This document shows positions 18,764 through 27,406 of a DNA stretch of 64,000 bases, piece after piece. The notes under the pieces are model-generated. The model was not told where the DNA came from. It did no database searches and saw nothing but the letters and a program-made list of their open reading frames with translations. Source of the DNA: Bradyrhizobium jicamae (GTDB taxonomy: Bacteria > Pseudomonadota > Alphaproteobacteria > Rhizobiales > Xanthobacteraceae); NCBI RefSeq assembly GCF_018130695.1, contig NZ_JAFCJX010000010.1, positions 124,001 to 188,000 of the forward strand, in the 5' to 3' direction. Positions within the stretch are counted from its first letter, which is position 1, and every line of letters starts with the position of its first letter. Both the position numbers and the translations under genes were made by a program.

Positions 18764-18947
18764 GTGACAATCACTTCCAGATCACGCAAGACGGCATCAT
18801 GCCCGGCTTGCGCTGCGGCATGCGATCAATTCTGCAACAGTCGCGCACTTAAAATGCGCGGATAGCGCGAAACGCCGGCAATCCGGTTGCGAAGGTGCGA
18901 CGCTTGCGAAACACTCCACGCGTCTGGGCAAGCGCGTGTGCGGGGCG

Positions 18948-19169
18948 ATGAGCAATCAAGACCAGGAAGAACCGGGCTACGACTACAACCGTTATCGTCG
19001 GTTGCTAGCCGAAGCGACCGATGAGACGAGCCGACTCGAGCTGATCGAGCTCCTGATCAAGGAGAAGGCCCGCGACCGGCTGGAGGCGCAGCGGACATCC
19101 GACCGGGAGGCCATGACGGCCCAGACGGTCGCCAAAGTATTGGGCAACGGCCGGCGCGACCATCAGTAG
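18948..19169 (+). CDS. small acidic helical protein
   Basis: Encodes 73 residues from the ATG at 18948. It is highly charged and predicted all-helical (RYRRLLAEATDETSRLELIELLIKE in two pieces of helix). It probably forms an oligomer or coiled coil in the cytoplasm. No family recognised. Confidence 0.6.
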   Translation: MSNQDQEEPGYDYNRYRRLLAEATDETSRLELIELLIKEKARDRLEAQRTSDREAMTAQTVAKVLGNGRRDHQ

Positions 19170-19195
19170 CAATTTGCAGTGGCAATATGCAGTGG

Positions 19196-19378
19196 CTACT
19201 TGCCCGCCGCGAGCATCGCGATCGCGCCCATCAGCCCGATCAATGCGCAGGCCAGCAGGAAATATTGTAATACCGCAAGCCCTTGGCTCGGCGCCTCGGT
19301 GGCCGTGGCCATCTGGTAGATCAGGACCGCCGACGTCACGCCGCTGATCAGCATCGTTTTCGGCCATTTGCGCTGCAT
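19196..19378 (-). CDS. two-helix small membrane protein
   Basis: Encodes 60 residues with two hydrophobic segments (about 9-24 and 33-57) separated by a short polar loop. The N-terminus is basic, and GGGGAGA precedes the ATG. Composition is that of an inner-membrane mini-protein. Function unknown. Confidence 0.6.
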   Translation of the reverse strand: MQRKWPKTMLISGVTSAVLIYQMATATEAPSQGLAVLQYFLLACALIGLMGAIAMLAAGK

Positions 19379-19491
19379 GAATATCTCCCCTGCTGCCCTC
19401 GTTGGACGCTGGCATTTTCGCCGGGGTTCACTTATTGAAACGGCCGAATCCCATTCCCATCACCAACAACGAAAGCAGCAAGGCTTCCTCT

Positions 19492-19848
19492 ATGAGTGGC
19501 TTCAAGGAACCGGGTTTTGCCGACCGCCAAAAGGCGGCCATGCAGGCGCGGCAGAACATCCTGAACAAGTTTCGCGCCCAGCCGGGCGCTGACGACCCGA
19601 CGGTGCAGGCCCGCGCCGCCGAACGCGCCGAGATCGCCGAGCGTCGCACCAAGGCGAAGGAAGCCCGTGAAGCCGAGAAGGCCGAGCAGAAGCGCCGCGA
19701 GGAAGAAGCCGCTGCCGCCGAAGCCGCACGGATCGCCCGCGAGAAGGAAGAGGAAGCCGAACGCGCGGCTGCGCTGGAGGCCGAGCAGAAGGCCAAGCGC
19801 GACGCGCGCTACGCCGCGCGCAAGGAGCGCGGCAAGAAGAAGCGCTGA
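19492..19848 (+). CDS. DUF6481 family protein
   Basis: Encodes 118 residues from the ATG at 19492, giving the family start MSGFKEPGFADRQ. Residues 30-118 are a long, very highly charged helix of Ala, Glu, Lys and Arg with a strongly basic end (ERGKKKR). Members of DUF6481 are common in Rhizobiales. A structural or nucleic-acid-binding role is guessed from charge only. Confidence 0.85.
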   Translation: MSGFKEPGFADRQKAAMQARQNILNKFRAQPGADDPTVQARAAERAEIAERRTKAKEAREAEKAEQKRREEEAAAAEAARIAREKEEEAERAAALEAEQKAKRDARYAARKERGKKKR

Positions 19849-19855
19849 CGTTTGA

Positions 19856-19887
19856 CAGGCTCGCCACGTCGTGACGCGGCGAGCCTG
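19856..19887. repeat. perfect 10-bp inverted repeat between convergent genes
   Basis: CAGGCTCGCC and its exact complement flank a 12-base loop immediately after the DUF6481 stop. There is no T-run. It may act as a bidirectional 3'-end hairpin for DUF6481 and the convergent MXKDX-repeat gene. Confidence 0.6.
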
Positions 19888-19908
19888 CGAAGCGACGAAG
19901 AACGGCGA

Positions 19909-20136
19909 TCAGTTCTTCTTCATCATGCCGTCGTCTTTCTTCATGCCATCCTTCTTCATGCCGTCGTCCTTCTTCATCATGCCGCCGCCATCGTCCTTCT
20001 TCATGGCGTCCTTGGACATGGTGTCCTTCTTCATGCCGTCATCCTTGCCCATCTTGTCCTGAGCGAAGGCAGCGGGAGCGAAAGCGAGGCTGAGCGAGAG
20101 CAGCGCGGCAGTGAGGCCGATACGGGTGGTGGTCAT
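19909..20136 (-). CDS. MXKDX-repeat secreted protein
   Basis: Encodes 75 residues. A signal peptide (LTAALLSLSLAFAPAAFAQ) is followed by about ten imperfect copies of a Met-Lys-Lys-Asp unit, the pattern of the pentapeptide MXKDX-repeat family. The mature protein is short, periplasmic and rich in Met, Lys and Asp, which would suit metal or phosphate binding, but the function is not established. Confidence 0.85.
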   Translation of the reverse strand: MTTTRIGLTAALLSLSLAFAPAAFAQDKMGKDDGMKKDTMSKDAMKKDDGGGMMKKDDGMKKDGMKKDDGMMKKN

Positions 20137-20413
20137 GGATTGGTCATCCTTTGCAACGTGAGAAGTGGATCGCGACATCTGCCGCTCTCCCCTCGACGCA
20201 GGCAGGACCGCCCGTGTTACGCGATAACAAACTCTTGAGCCCGGCAGCGTGAGTGTGCAGCGCAACAATACCGGCCCTTGCCGTGACACTCTGCCTCGCA
20301 CTATCAGGGCGCCTCGAACTATCGGACGAGAGTAAAGTCACGCAAAGACCGGCTAAGCTGCGCTCAATGCCGGCCTCAACAGCCATTCAAGAAGCTCATC
20401 AGGGGAAGAAACC

Positions 20414-21436
20414 ATGCTTACGCGCCGCCACATCATCGCATCCGCGCTCGCCGCGCCCGCCGTCCTGCGGATGGGCATCGGGACCGCACACGCCGCCACC
20501 ACCCTGAAGATCTCGCATCAATTCCCAGGCGGCACCATCGACAAGGGCGACTTCCGCGACCGGCTCTGCCGGATGTTCGCTGCCGAAGTCGCCAAACGCT
20601 CGGGCGGCGAACTTGCCCCCGAAGTCTATCCGAACTCCTCGCTGATCAAGACCAACGCGCAGTTCTCCGCGATGCGCAAGGGCGCGCTCGATCTCAGCCT
20701 CTATCCGATGCCCTATGCCGGCGGCGAACTGCCGGAGACCAATATCGGCCTGATGCCGGGCCTGGTGACGACCTACGACCAGGGCATGCGCTGGAAGAAG
20801 GAGCCGGTCGGCAAGGCTTTGAGCGACTTCCTCGCCGACAAGGGCATTCTGCTGATCTCCTGGGTCTGGCAGGCGGGCGGCGTCGCCAGCCGCTCCAAGC
20901 CGATCGTGGCGCCTGAAGACGCCAAGGGCATGAAGGTGCGCGGCGGCTCGCGGGAGATGGACATGGTGCTGCAGACTGCCGGCGCCGCCGTGCTCTCTGT
21001 GCCCTCCAACGAGCTTTACGCCGCGATGCAGACCGGCGCCTGCGATGCCGGCATCACCTCCTCGACCAGCCTGATCTCGTTCCGCCTCGAGGAAGTCGCG
21101 AAATCGCTGACCTCGGGCGCCGGCGCCTCCTACTGGTTCATGCTGGAGCCGCTGATGATGTCGAAGGCGATCTTCGACAAGCTGCCGAAGAACCAGCAGG
21201 ACGTCATCCTGGCCGTCGGCGCCGAGCTCGAAGCGTTCGGCCGCAAGGGCGCGCAGGACGACGACATCGAGGTCGCCAAGGTCTACGAGAAGGCTGGCGC
21301 CAAGGTCAGCGTGCTCGATGCCGCCACCGTCGGCAAGTGGCGCGACATTGCGCGCGATACCGCCTGGAAGGACTACAGTGCCAAGACGGCCACCTCAGCC
21401 AATCTCTTGAAGCTCGCAACCGACGTCGCCGCATGA
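20414..21436 (+). CDS. dctP: TRAP transporter substrate-binding protein (DctP family)
   Basis: Encodes 340 residues. An RR-containing leader (TRRHIIASALAAPAVLRMG) suggests Tat-type export, with cleavage after AHA. The body shows the DctP-family fold: the YPNSSLI region, the conserved arginine in MKVRGGSREMD, and PSNELYAAMQTGACDAG. It captures an organic acid in the periplasm and hands it to the DctQM permease. The substrate cannot be read from sequence. The stop overlaps the dctQ start (ATGA). Confidence 0.93.
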   Translation: MLTRRHIIASALAAPAVLRMGIGTAHAATTLKISHQFPGGTIDKGDFRDRLCRMFAAEVAKRSGGELAPEVYPNSSLIKTNAQFSAMRKGALDLSLYPMPYAGGELPETNIGLMPGLVTTYDQGMRWKKEPVGKALSDFLADKGILLISWVWQAGGVASRSKPIVAPEDAKGMKVRGGSREMDMVLQTAGAAVLSVPSNELYAAMQTGACDAGITSSTSLISFRLEEVAKSLTSGAGASYWFMLEPLMMSKAIFDKLPKNQQDVILAVGAELEAFGRKGAQDDDIEVAKVYEKAGAKVSVLDAATVGKWRDIARDTAWKDYSAKTATSANLLKLATDVAA

Positions 21437-21987
21437 TGCATGGTCCGATCGCGGATCAAGGAGACAGCGTAACCACGGCCACGGGCAACACGCCCGTCGC
21501 CGGGCTCGCCCGTGTGCTTGCTCTGTGCAACAACATCATTGTGGTCTTCGCCGCGATCGCACTGATCGCGGCCTGCGTGATCCTGAGCTACAGCGTGCTC
21601 GGTCGCGCCCTGTTCCACAGCCCGAACTACTGGCAGGACGAGGCCGCCGTGTTCCTGCTGGTCGGCGCCACCTTCATGACCGCGGCCTATGTGCAGAGCC
21701 AGCGCGGCCATGTCAGCATCGAGGCGTTTGTCGGCCTGCTCTCGGCGCGCGCCAATGCGATCCGTCTATGGCTGGTGGATGTTGCAAGCTTTGCGTTCTG
21801 CGCCTTCTTCGCCTGGAAGTCCTGGACGCTGACGCACGAGGCCTATGTCGACGGCCAGGTCTCGAACTCGATGTGGTCGCCGCCGCTCGCGATCCCCTAC
21901 GTGCTGATGGCTGTTGGCATGACCCTGCTCTGCCTGCAGCTGCTGCTGCAGATCATCATTCCCCTGACTGGTGGCGCACGCCGATGA
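21433..21987 (+). CDS. dctQ: TRAP transporter small permease (DctQ family)
   Basis: Encodes 184 residues with four transmembrane helices, the DctQ layout. The ATG at 21433 overlaps the dctP stop by four bases, and its own stop overlaps the dctM start in the same way, so the three proteins are translationally coupled. It bridges the binding protein and the large permease in the inner membrane. Confidence 0.92.
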   Translation: MMHGPIADQGDSVTTATGNTPVAGLARVLALCNNIIVVFAAIALIAACVILSYSVLGRALFHSPNYWQDEAAVFLLVGATFMTAAYVQSQRGHVSIEAFVGLLSARANAIRLWLVDVASFAFCAFFAWKSWTLTHEAYVDGQVSNSMWSPPLAIPYVLMAVGMTLLCLQLLLQIIIPLTGGARR

Positions 21988-23342
21988 CCGTGCTTGGTAT
22001 CGGCGTCTCCTATGGGCTCGCCACCCTGTTTGCGATGTTCTCGGGCATGCCGATTGCGTTCGCGCTCGGCGCGGTCGCCGTCGTGTTCATGGCGATCTTC
22101 ATGCCGTCGGCCTCCCTCGATACGGTGACGCAGAACGTCTACGAGGAGATGGCCTCGATCACGCTATTGTCGATCCCGCTGTTCATCCTCAAGGGTGCGG
22201 CGATCGGCAAATCCCGCGCCGGCCAGGATCTCTATTCGGCGCTGCACGCCTGGCTGCATCGGGTGCCGGGCGGGCTCGGCGTCGCCAACGTGTTCGCCTG
22301 CGCGCTGTTCGCGGCGATGGCGGGCTCCTCGCCCGCGACCTGCTCGGCGATCGGCTCGGCCGGCATTCCCGAGATGCGCAAGCGCGGCTATTCCGGCGGC
22401 TTCGCGGCAGGCATCATCGCCGCCGGCGGCACGCTCGGCATCCTGCTGCCGCCCTCGATCACCATGATCCTGTTCGCGGTCGCGGCCGAGAAGTCGCTGG
22501 GCCGGCTGTTCCTCGCGGGCATCGGGCCGGGTCTGCTGCTGGTGACGCTGTTCGGCATCTACGCTGTGTTCCGCTTCCGGAAAGAGTATGCGACGGCCAA
22601 GGCCGTCTATGAGGCGACCGGCAAGGATTCCGCGATTCTGCAGCACGACGAATTCACCATGGCCGAACGCTTCACCATGCTGCCACGGGTGATCCCGTTC
22701 GTGCTGTTGCTGACGGGCGTGATGATCGCCCTCTATGGCGGCTACGCGACGCCGTCGGAGACTGCCGGCCTCGGCGGCCTCTTGGCACTCGCGCTGATCG
22801 CCGTGATCTACAGCGTGTGGAAGCCGAGCGATCTGTCGCCGATCCTGAAGTCAACGATCCGCGAATCCACCATGCTGATGATGATCATCGGCATGTCGCT
22901 GCTCTATTCCTACGTGATGAGCTATCTGCACATCTCGCAGTCGGCAGCGGAAGCCATCGTCGCGATGCATCTGCCGCGCTGGGAGCTGTTGTTTGCGATC
23001 CTGATCATGGTGATCGTGCTCGGCTTCTTCCTGCCGCCGGTCTCGATCATCCTGATGACCGCCCCGATCATCCTGCCGCCGCTCCGCGCCGCCAATTTCG
23101 ACATCATCTGGTTCGGCGTCGTCATGACCATCGTGATGGAGATGGGCCTGATCCACCCGCCGGTCGGCCTCAACATCTTCGTCATCCGCAACGTCGCGCC
23201 CGATATCCCGCTCAGCGAGGTAATCTGGGGCACGCTGCCATTCGTGCTGCTGATGATGCTCGCGGTGCTCTTGCTGTGCTTCTTCCCGGGGATCTCGACC
23301 TGGCTGCCGGATCTGGTGATGGGCCCTGACGGGGGGCGGTGA
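21984..23342 (+). CDS. dctM: TRAP transporter large permease (DctM family)
   Basis: Encodes 452 residues with about 12 hydrophobic helices. The motifs GSSPATCSAIGS, GGTLGILLPPS and MGLIHPPVGLN are diagnostic of DctM, the sodium-coupled elevator subunit. It drives substrate import with DctPQ. Slightly longer than a typical DctM (about 425) because of a loop around residues 190-215. Confidence 0.93.
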   Translation: MTVLGIGVSYGLATLFAMFSGMPIAFALGAVAVVFMAIFMPSASLDTVTQNVYEEMASITLLSIPLFILKGAAIGKSRAGQDLYSALHAWLHRVPGGLGVANVFACALFAAMAGSSPATCSAIGSAGIPEMRKRGYSGGFAAGIIAAGGTLGILLPPSITMILFAVAAEKSLGRLFLAGIGPGLLLVTLFGIYAVFRFRKEYATAKAVYEATGKDSAILQHDEFTMAERFTMLPRVIPFVLLLTGVMIALYGGYATPSETAGLGGLLALALIAVIYSVWKPSDLSPILKSTIRESTMLMMIIGMSLLYSYVMSYLHISQSAAEAIVAMHLPRWELLFAILIMVIVLGFFLPPVSIILMTAPIILPPLRAANFDIIWFGVVMTIVMEMGLIHPPVGLNIFVIRNVAPDIPLSEVIWGTLPFVLLMMLAVLLLCFFPGISTWLPDLVMGPDGGR

Positions 23343-23815
23343 TGCGGATCACGATCTATGAGCCGGCGCCTATCGACCCCGACAGTCAAAGCTGGATCTT
23401 TTATGCGACGACCCAGGCCGAGAAATGGATGCCCTTGCTTCTGTGGCTAGTACCGTTCGTCGTCGGCTTTCTTGCAGGCGTCGCGTTCACATGGCTGATC
23501 AAACGACGCGGCTGGCGGACCCAGATCATTCCCGCTTGGGTGATCCCGCTGATGTTCGGAACGCTGGCCTACGCCGTCGCGCCAATCATCGTCTACTTCG
23601 CGACCTTCGGTTTCTGGCCACGCGCGATCCTCGCGGGACTGACGGCATCCTTAATCTATACGTGGCCCATTTGGCTGGTGATGGGGCCCGTTCTGTATTT
23701 CTACCTAGCCTATCTCAACAAGCGTCAAAAATGGCTGAGGGACTCGACAGTAGTTTACCTCTCGGCCCTGTCCCTGACATCTGAATGTGCCTTCGTCTTT
23801 TGGCTTTCGCATTGA
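23342..23815 (+). CDS. four-helix membrane protein coupled to the TRAP operon
   Basis: Encodes 157 residues from the ATG at 23342, which overlaps the dctM stop (TGATG). Four hydrophobic helices are visible (about 31-50, 65-88, 95-118, 135-155). It is not part of standard TRAP systems. Co-translation suggests an accessory role, for example in assembly or regulation, but this is inference. Confidence 0.75.
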   Translation: MRITIYEPAPIDPDSQSWIFYATTQAEKWMPLLLWLVPFVVGFLAGVAFTWLIKRRGWRTQIIPAWVIPLMFGTLAYAVAPIIVYFATFGFWPRAILAGLTASLIYTWPIWLVMGPVLYFYLAYLNKRQKWLRDSTVVYLSALSLTSECAFVFWLSH

Positions 23816-23840
23816 GCGCGATCGCGCCACGAGCCGCGTC

Positions 23841-23933
23841 GTAGGGTGGGCAAAGGCGCGCTTGCGCCGTGCCCACCCTCACGAGCACGCTCAAGACGGT
23901 GGGCACGTCGCTGCGCTCCTTTGCCCACCCTAC
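23841..23933. repeat. dispersed palindromic repeat family B, copy 1
   Basis: Starts GTAGGGTGGGCAAAGGCGC and ends GCCCACCCTAC, so the termini are inverted repeats; an inner TGCCCACC/GGTGGGCA pair gives a second stem. It closely matches 24392-24479. The two copies bracket the zinc-ribbon gene. Confidence 0.9.
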
Positions 23934-23953
23934 CGAATTGCTTCGGCTTGTCC

Positions 23954-24379
23954 TCACCCCTTCGGCACACGCGCCTTCCGTGCCACGCCTTCCAGGTGTG
24001 TGCGACGCGCCTCATCCCGGCGCGCGCGTTCCCTACGGCGGCAGGGACGGCACATGATCGCAGTCGTGAAGACGTCTCCCTTGGCGATCTCGTACCACCA
24101 CTTCTGCTGCCCGGCCGTCCACGTTTCGACCTTTCCGCATGCCTTGCAGGCAAACTCGATCGAAGCGTAGGTGCCGCGCTCCACGAATACGGGAATGCTG
24201 TAGCTGTTGTTCTTGCTGAGCTTGGCCGCGTCGACCGGGAGTTCGTCACGCGGGCGGGCCGGGCGAAGCTGCGCCTGCCGCGCTTCGCGAGCAGCTTGCG
24301 CGGCGAGACTCTCCGCCTTTTCGCGCTTCGCCTCCTTGCGGGCGCGGATCTCGGACCGCTTCTGCTTGTTGCTCTTCAT
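23954..24379 (-). CDS. zinc-ribbon protein
   Basis: Encodes 141 residues from the ATG at 24379. The N-terminal third is a basic helix (NKQKRSEIRARKEAKREKAE). The C-terminal half has CKACGK, then a conserved WTAGQQKWWYE stretch, then CRPCRRRE, fitting the probable zinc-ribbon family zf-trcl, with the four cysteines binding zinc. It is probably a nucleic-acid-binding cytoplasmic protein. It lies exactly between two copies of repeat family B. Confidence 0.8.
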   Translation of the reverse strand: MKSNKQKRSEIRARKEAKREKAESLAAQAAREARQAQLRPARPRDELPVDAAKLSKNNSYSIPVFVERGTYASIEFACKACGKVETWTAGQQKWWYEIAKGDVFTTAIMCRPCRRRERARRDEARRTHLEGVARKARVPKG

Positions 24380-24391
24380 TTTGAAGGCTTC

Positions 24392-24479
24392 GTAGGGTGG
24401 GCAAAGGCGCACTTGCGCCGTGCCCACCATCGAGAGCAATGCAAGAAATGGTGGGCACGCTTCGCTTTGCCCACCCTAC
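24392..24479. repeat. dispersed palindromic repeat family B, copy 2
   Basis: An 88-base palindromic element matching 23841-23933 at both ends (GTAGGGTGGGCAAAGGCGC and TTTGCCCACCCTAC) but diverged in the middle. It lies 7 bases beyond the mvaB stop and 12 bases upstream of the zinc-ribbon ATG. Confidence 0.9.
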
Positions 24480-24486
24480 GCATTCG

Positions 24487-25395
24487 CTATGAGTTCCGTA
24501 TCTTTTTCGCGTTCAGCGCGGATGCTACGCGGCTCACAGGTGGCTTGCCGAGCACGACGCTCATCGCGTTCGTCGTCACCAGCAGCTTCTCCATGTCTAC
24601 GCCGGTCTTCATGCCCATGCCTTCGAGCATATAGACCACATCCTCGGTCGCGACGTTGCCCGTCGCGCCCGGCGCATAGGGGCAGCCGCCGAGACCGCCG
24701 GCGGCGGAGTCGATGACGCGGACGCCCTCCTCCATGCCGGCATAGAGATTGGCGAGCGCCTGGCCGTAGGTGTCGTGGAAATGCATCGCGAGCCTGTCGG
24801 CGGCGACCTCCGCCTTGACCGCGCGCAGCATCTCGCGGGCCTTCAGCGGCGTGCCGACGCCGATCGTGTCGCCCAGCGAGATCTCATAGCAGCCGAGATC
24901 CCACAAGGTCCGCGCGAGATCGGCGACCGCCTTCGGCTTGATCTCGCCATCGAACGGGCAGCCGAGCACGCAGGAGATATAGCCGCGCACCTTGACGCCG
25001 TCGGCCTTGGCCCGCGCCAGCACCGGCTTGAAGCGCTCGATCGAGTCCGCGATCGAGCAATTGATATTCGCCCGCGAAAACCCTTCGGACGCAGCGGCGA
25101 ACACCGACACCACCTGGGCGCCGGCGGCACGCGCGGCGTCGTAGCCCTTCTCGTTCGGCACCAGCACATGGAATTCGGCACCCGTGACGTGGCTGACACC
25201 GCGCAGCACCTGATCGGAGCTTGCCATCTGCGGGATTGCCTTGGGCGAGACGAACGCGCCGACCTCGACAGTCGAAAGTCCCACGGCGACCAGCGCCTCG
25301 ACGAAGGCGATGCGCGCCTCGACGCTGACCGGAATCTTCTCATTCTGCAGGCCGTCGCGCGGCCCCATTTCGATGATGCGGACCGTGTCGCTCAT
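24487..25395 (-). CDS. mvaB: hydroxymethylglutaryl-CoA lyase
   Basis: Encodes 302 residues of the DRE-TIM metallolyase family. The motif MGPRDGLQNE carries the catalytic Arg/Asp, HFHDTYGQA gives the metal-binding histidines, and GGCPYAPGATGNVATED holds the family cysteine. It splits HMG-CoA to acetyl-CoA and acetoacetate, the last step of leucine breakdown. It is last in the operon, and its ATG overlaps the mccA stop by four bases. Confidence 0.95.
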   Translation of the reverse strand: MSDTVRIIEMGPRDGLQNEKIPVSVEARIAFVEALVAVGLSTVEVGAFVSPKAIPQMASSDQVLRGVSHVTGAEFHVLVPNEKGYDAARAAGAQVVSVFAAASEGFSRANINCSIADSIERFKPVLARAKADGVKVRGYISCVLGCPFDGEIKPKAVADLARTLWDLGCYEISLGDTIGVGTPLKAREMLRAVKAEVAADRLAMHFHDTYGQALANLYAGMEEGVRVIDSAAGGLGGCPYAPGATGNVATEDVVYMLEGMGMKTGVDMEKLLVTTNAMSVVLGKPPVSRVASALNAKKIRNS

Positions 25396-27401
25396 GATGC
25401 CGCCGCCGGCTCGACTTCGGCGAGCTCGACGCCTTCACCGACGATGTCGCCGACCTTGCATTTGAGCTTCTTCAACACGCCCGCATAGGGCGCGCGCAGG
25501 GTCTGCTCCATCTTCATCACTTCCAGGGTGAGGATCGGCGCGCCCTTCTCCAGCGTCGCGCCCTCCTCGGCGAGCAACGCCACCACAGTGCCCGGCAAGG
25601 GCGCCACGATCTTGTCCTCGCCGACCTGCTCCTCGGTCTCGCCGCCGAACGGATCGACCCAGTGCAGGTCGAAGCGCCCGTTGCGGGTGCGCAGATAAAG
25701 CTCGTGGCCCTCGATCACCGCCGCGACACGGGACTTGGTGCCATCCAGCGTCAGGTCAAAGCCAGCCTCGTCGCTCGCCGAGGTCGCCAGCGCATAGTCG
25801 CGATCGCCGACCGACACGGTCGGCACCCCACCGCCATAGCGCAGCGTCACCTTCTGCTCGGCGCCATGGCCTTGCCGGAACGACAGCACCCGCTGGCGCC
25901 GGCCGACCGGCATCCAGCCAAAGGTCTGCCAGGGTGAATGCGCCTCGGCGCGCGCGGCCCTCTGCTCGTCGTTGACGATCGCGGCGATCGCCGCACACAG
26001 CTCGAACGCGCCGGCTTCGCCCTTCTCGGCGGTCAGCTTCGTCAGCTCGCGCTCGATGAAGCCGGTGTCGATCGCATTTGATCGCGTGCTCGGATGCGTC
26101 ACCAGCGCCGACAGGAACGGGATGTTGGTGACGATGCCACGGACATCCGTCTCCTCGAGCCCGCGGTTGAGCTTCTCGATCGCTCCCTCGCGGGTCGGTG
26201 CCCAGGCGATCACCTTGGCGAGCATCGCGTCGTAATATGGCGAGACCTGATCGCCGCTGCGGTAGCCGGCATCGATCCGCAGGCCGTCGCCTTCCGGCGG
26301 CGTGCGCCAGGTCTTGATCTTGCCGACCGACGGCATGAAATTCTTCTGCGGATTTTCCGCGTAGACGCGCGCCTCGATGGCGTGACCGTTGAGCTTGATC
26401 TCATCCTGCTTCAGCGGCAGCGCCTCGCCGAAGGCTGTGCGAAGCTGCCACTCGACGAGATCGACGCCCGTGATCAGCTCGGTGACGGGATGCTCGACCT
26501 GCAGGCGGGTGTTCATCTCGATGAAGAACACGTCCTTGCCGTCGGAGACGAACTCGATGGTGCCGGCACCGACATAGCTCACCGCCGCGGCTGCCTTGCG
26601 CGCGGCGGCACAGACCGCCTCGCGCTGGGTCGCGTTCAGCGTTGGCGACGGCGCCTCCTCGATCACCTTCTGGTGCCGGCGCTGCAGCGTACATTCGCGC
26701 TCCCACAGCGACAGCAGATTGCCGTGGCTGTCGCCGATGATCTGCACCTCGATGTGCCTGGGGTTCTGGACGTATTTCTCGATCAGCATGCGGTCGTCGC
26801 CGAACGCAGCCTTCGCCTCGCGCTTGGCGCTGACGATCGCGTCGGACAATTCGCTCGCCGACTTGACCACGCGCATGCCGCGGCCGCCGCCGCCGGCGGA
26901 CGCCTTGACCAGCACCGGGAAGCCGATCCGGTTGGCGGCCTCGGCCAAAGTCGCATCGTCCTGTGCCTCGCCGTGATAGCCGGGCACCAGCGGAACGCCG
27001 GCCGTCTCCATCAGCGCCTTCGAGCCGGACTTCGAGCCCATCGCCGTCATCATCGCAGCCGTCGGACCGACGAAGACGAGACCAGCCTCGAAGCAGGCGT
27101 TCGCGAACTCGGCATTCTCTGAGAGGAAGCCGTAGCCGGGATGCACGGCCTCGGCGCCGGTCTCCCTGGCCGCCGCGATCACGCGCTCGATGTTGAGGTA
27201 GCTGTCGCGCGCCCGCGCAGGTCCGAGCAGCACGGCTTCATCAGCCAGCGCGACATGCATGGCGTCGCGGTCGGCCTCGGAGTAGACGGCGACAGTGCGC
27301 AGGCCCATCGCGCGGGCGGAGCGGATCACGCGGCAGGCAATCTCGCCGCGGTTGGCAATCAGCAGCGTACGGAAACGCCGGTAGAGTTTTGCGCGGTCCA
27401 T
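25392..27401 (-). CDS. mccA: methylcrotonyl-CoA carboxylase, biotin-containing alpha subunit
   Basis: Encodes 669 residues from the ATG at 27401. The order is biotin carboxylase (LLIANRGEIACRVIRSARAMG; ATP-grasp KASAGGGGRGMRVV), a linker, then the biotinyl domain with the carboxyl-carrier lysine in EVMKMEQ near the C-terminus. Biotin carboxylase subunits of this class also occur in propionyl-CoA carboxylase. Placement between mccB and mvaB behind ivd makes the methylcrotonyl (leucine) role by far the best reading. Confidence 0.94.
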   Translation of the reverse strand: MDRAKLYRRFRTLLIANRGEIACRVIRSARAMGLRTVAVYSEADRDAMHVALADEAVLLGPARARDSYLNIERVIAAARETGAEAVHPGYGFLSENAEFANACFEAGLVFVGPTAAMMTAMGSKSGSKALMETAGVPLVPGYHGEAQDDATLAEAANRIGFPVLVKASAGGGGRGMRVVKSASELSDAIVSAKREAKAAFGDDRMLIEKYVQNPRHIEVQIIGDSHGNLLSLWERECTLQRRHQKVIEEAPSPTLNATQREAVCAAARKAAAAVSYVGAGTIEFVSDGKDVFFIEMNTRLQVEHPVTELITGVDLVEWQLRTAFGEALPLKQDEIKLNGHAIEARVYAENPQKNFMPSVGKIKTWRTPPEGDGLRIDAGYRSGDQVSPYYDAMLAKVIAWAPTREGAIEKLNRGLEETDVRGIVTNIPFLSALVTHPSTRSNAIDTGFIERELTKLTAEKGEAGAFELCAAIAAIVNDEQRAARAEAHSPWQTFGWMPVGRRQRVLSFRQGHGAEQKVTLRYGGGVPTVSVGDRDYALATSASDEAGFDLTLDGTKSRVAAVIEGHELYLRTRNGRFDLHWVDPFGGETEEQVGEDKIVAPLPGTVVALLAEEGATLEKGAPILTLEVMKMEQTLRAPYAGVLKKLKCKVGDIVGEGVELAEVEPAAAS

Positions 27402-27406
27402 CTGCG

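Noticed and set aside
26094..27122. 342-codon plus-strand frame opposite mccA
   Set aside because: Asp/Arg/His-rich shadow of the biotin carboxylase coding strand.
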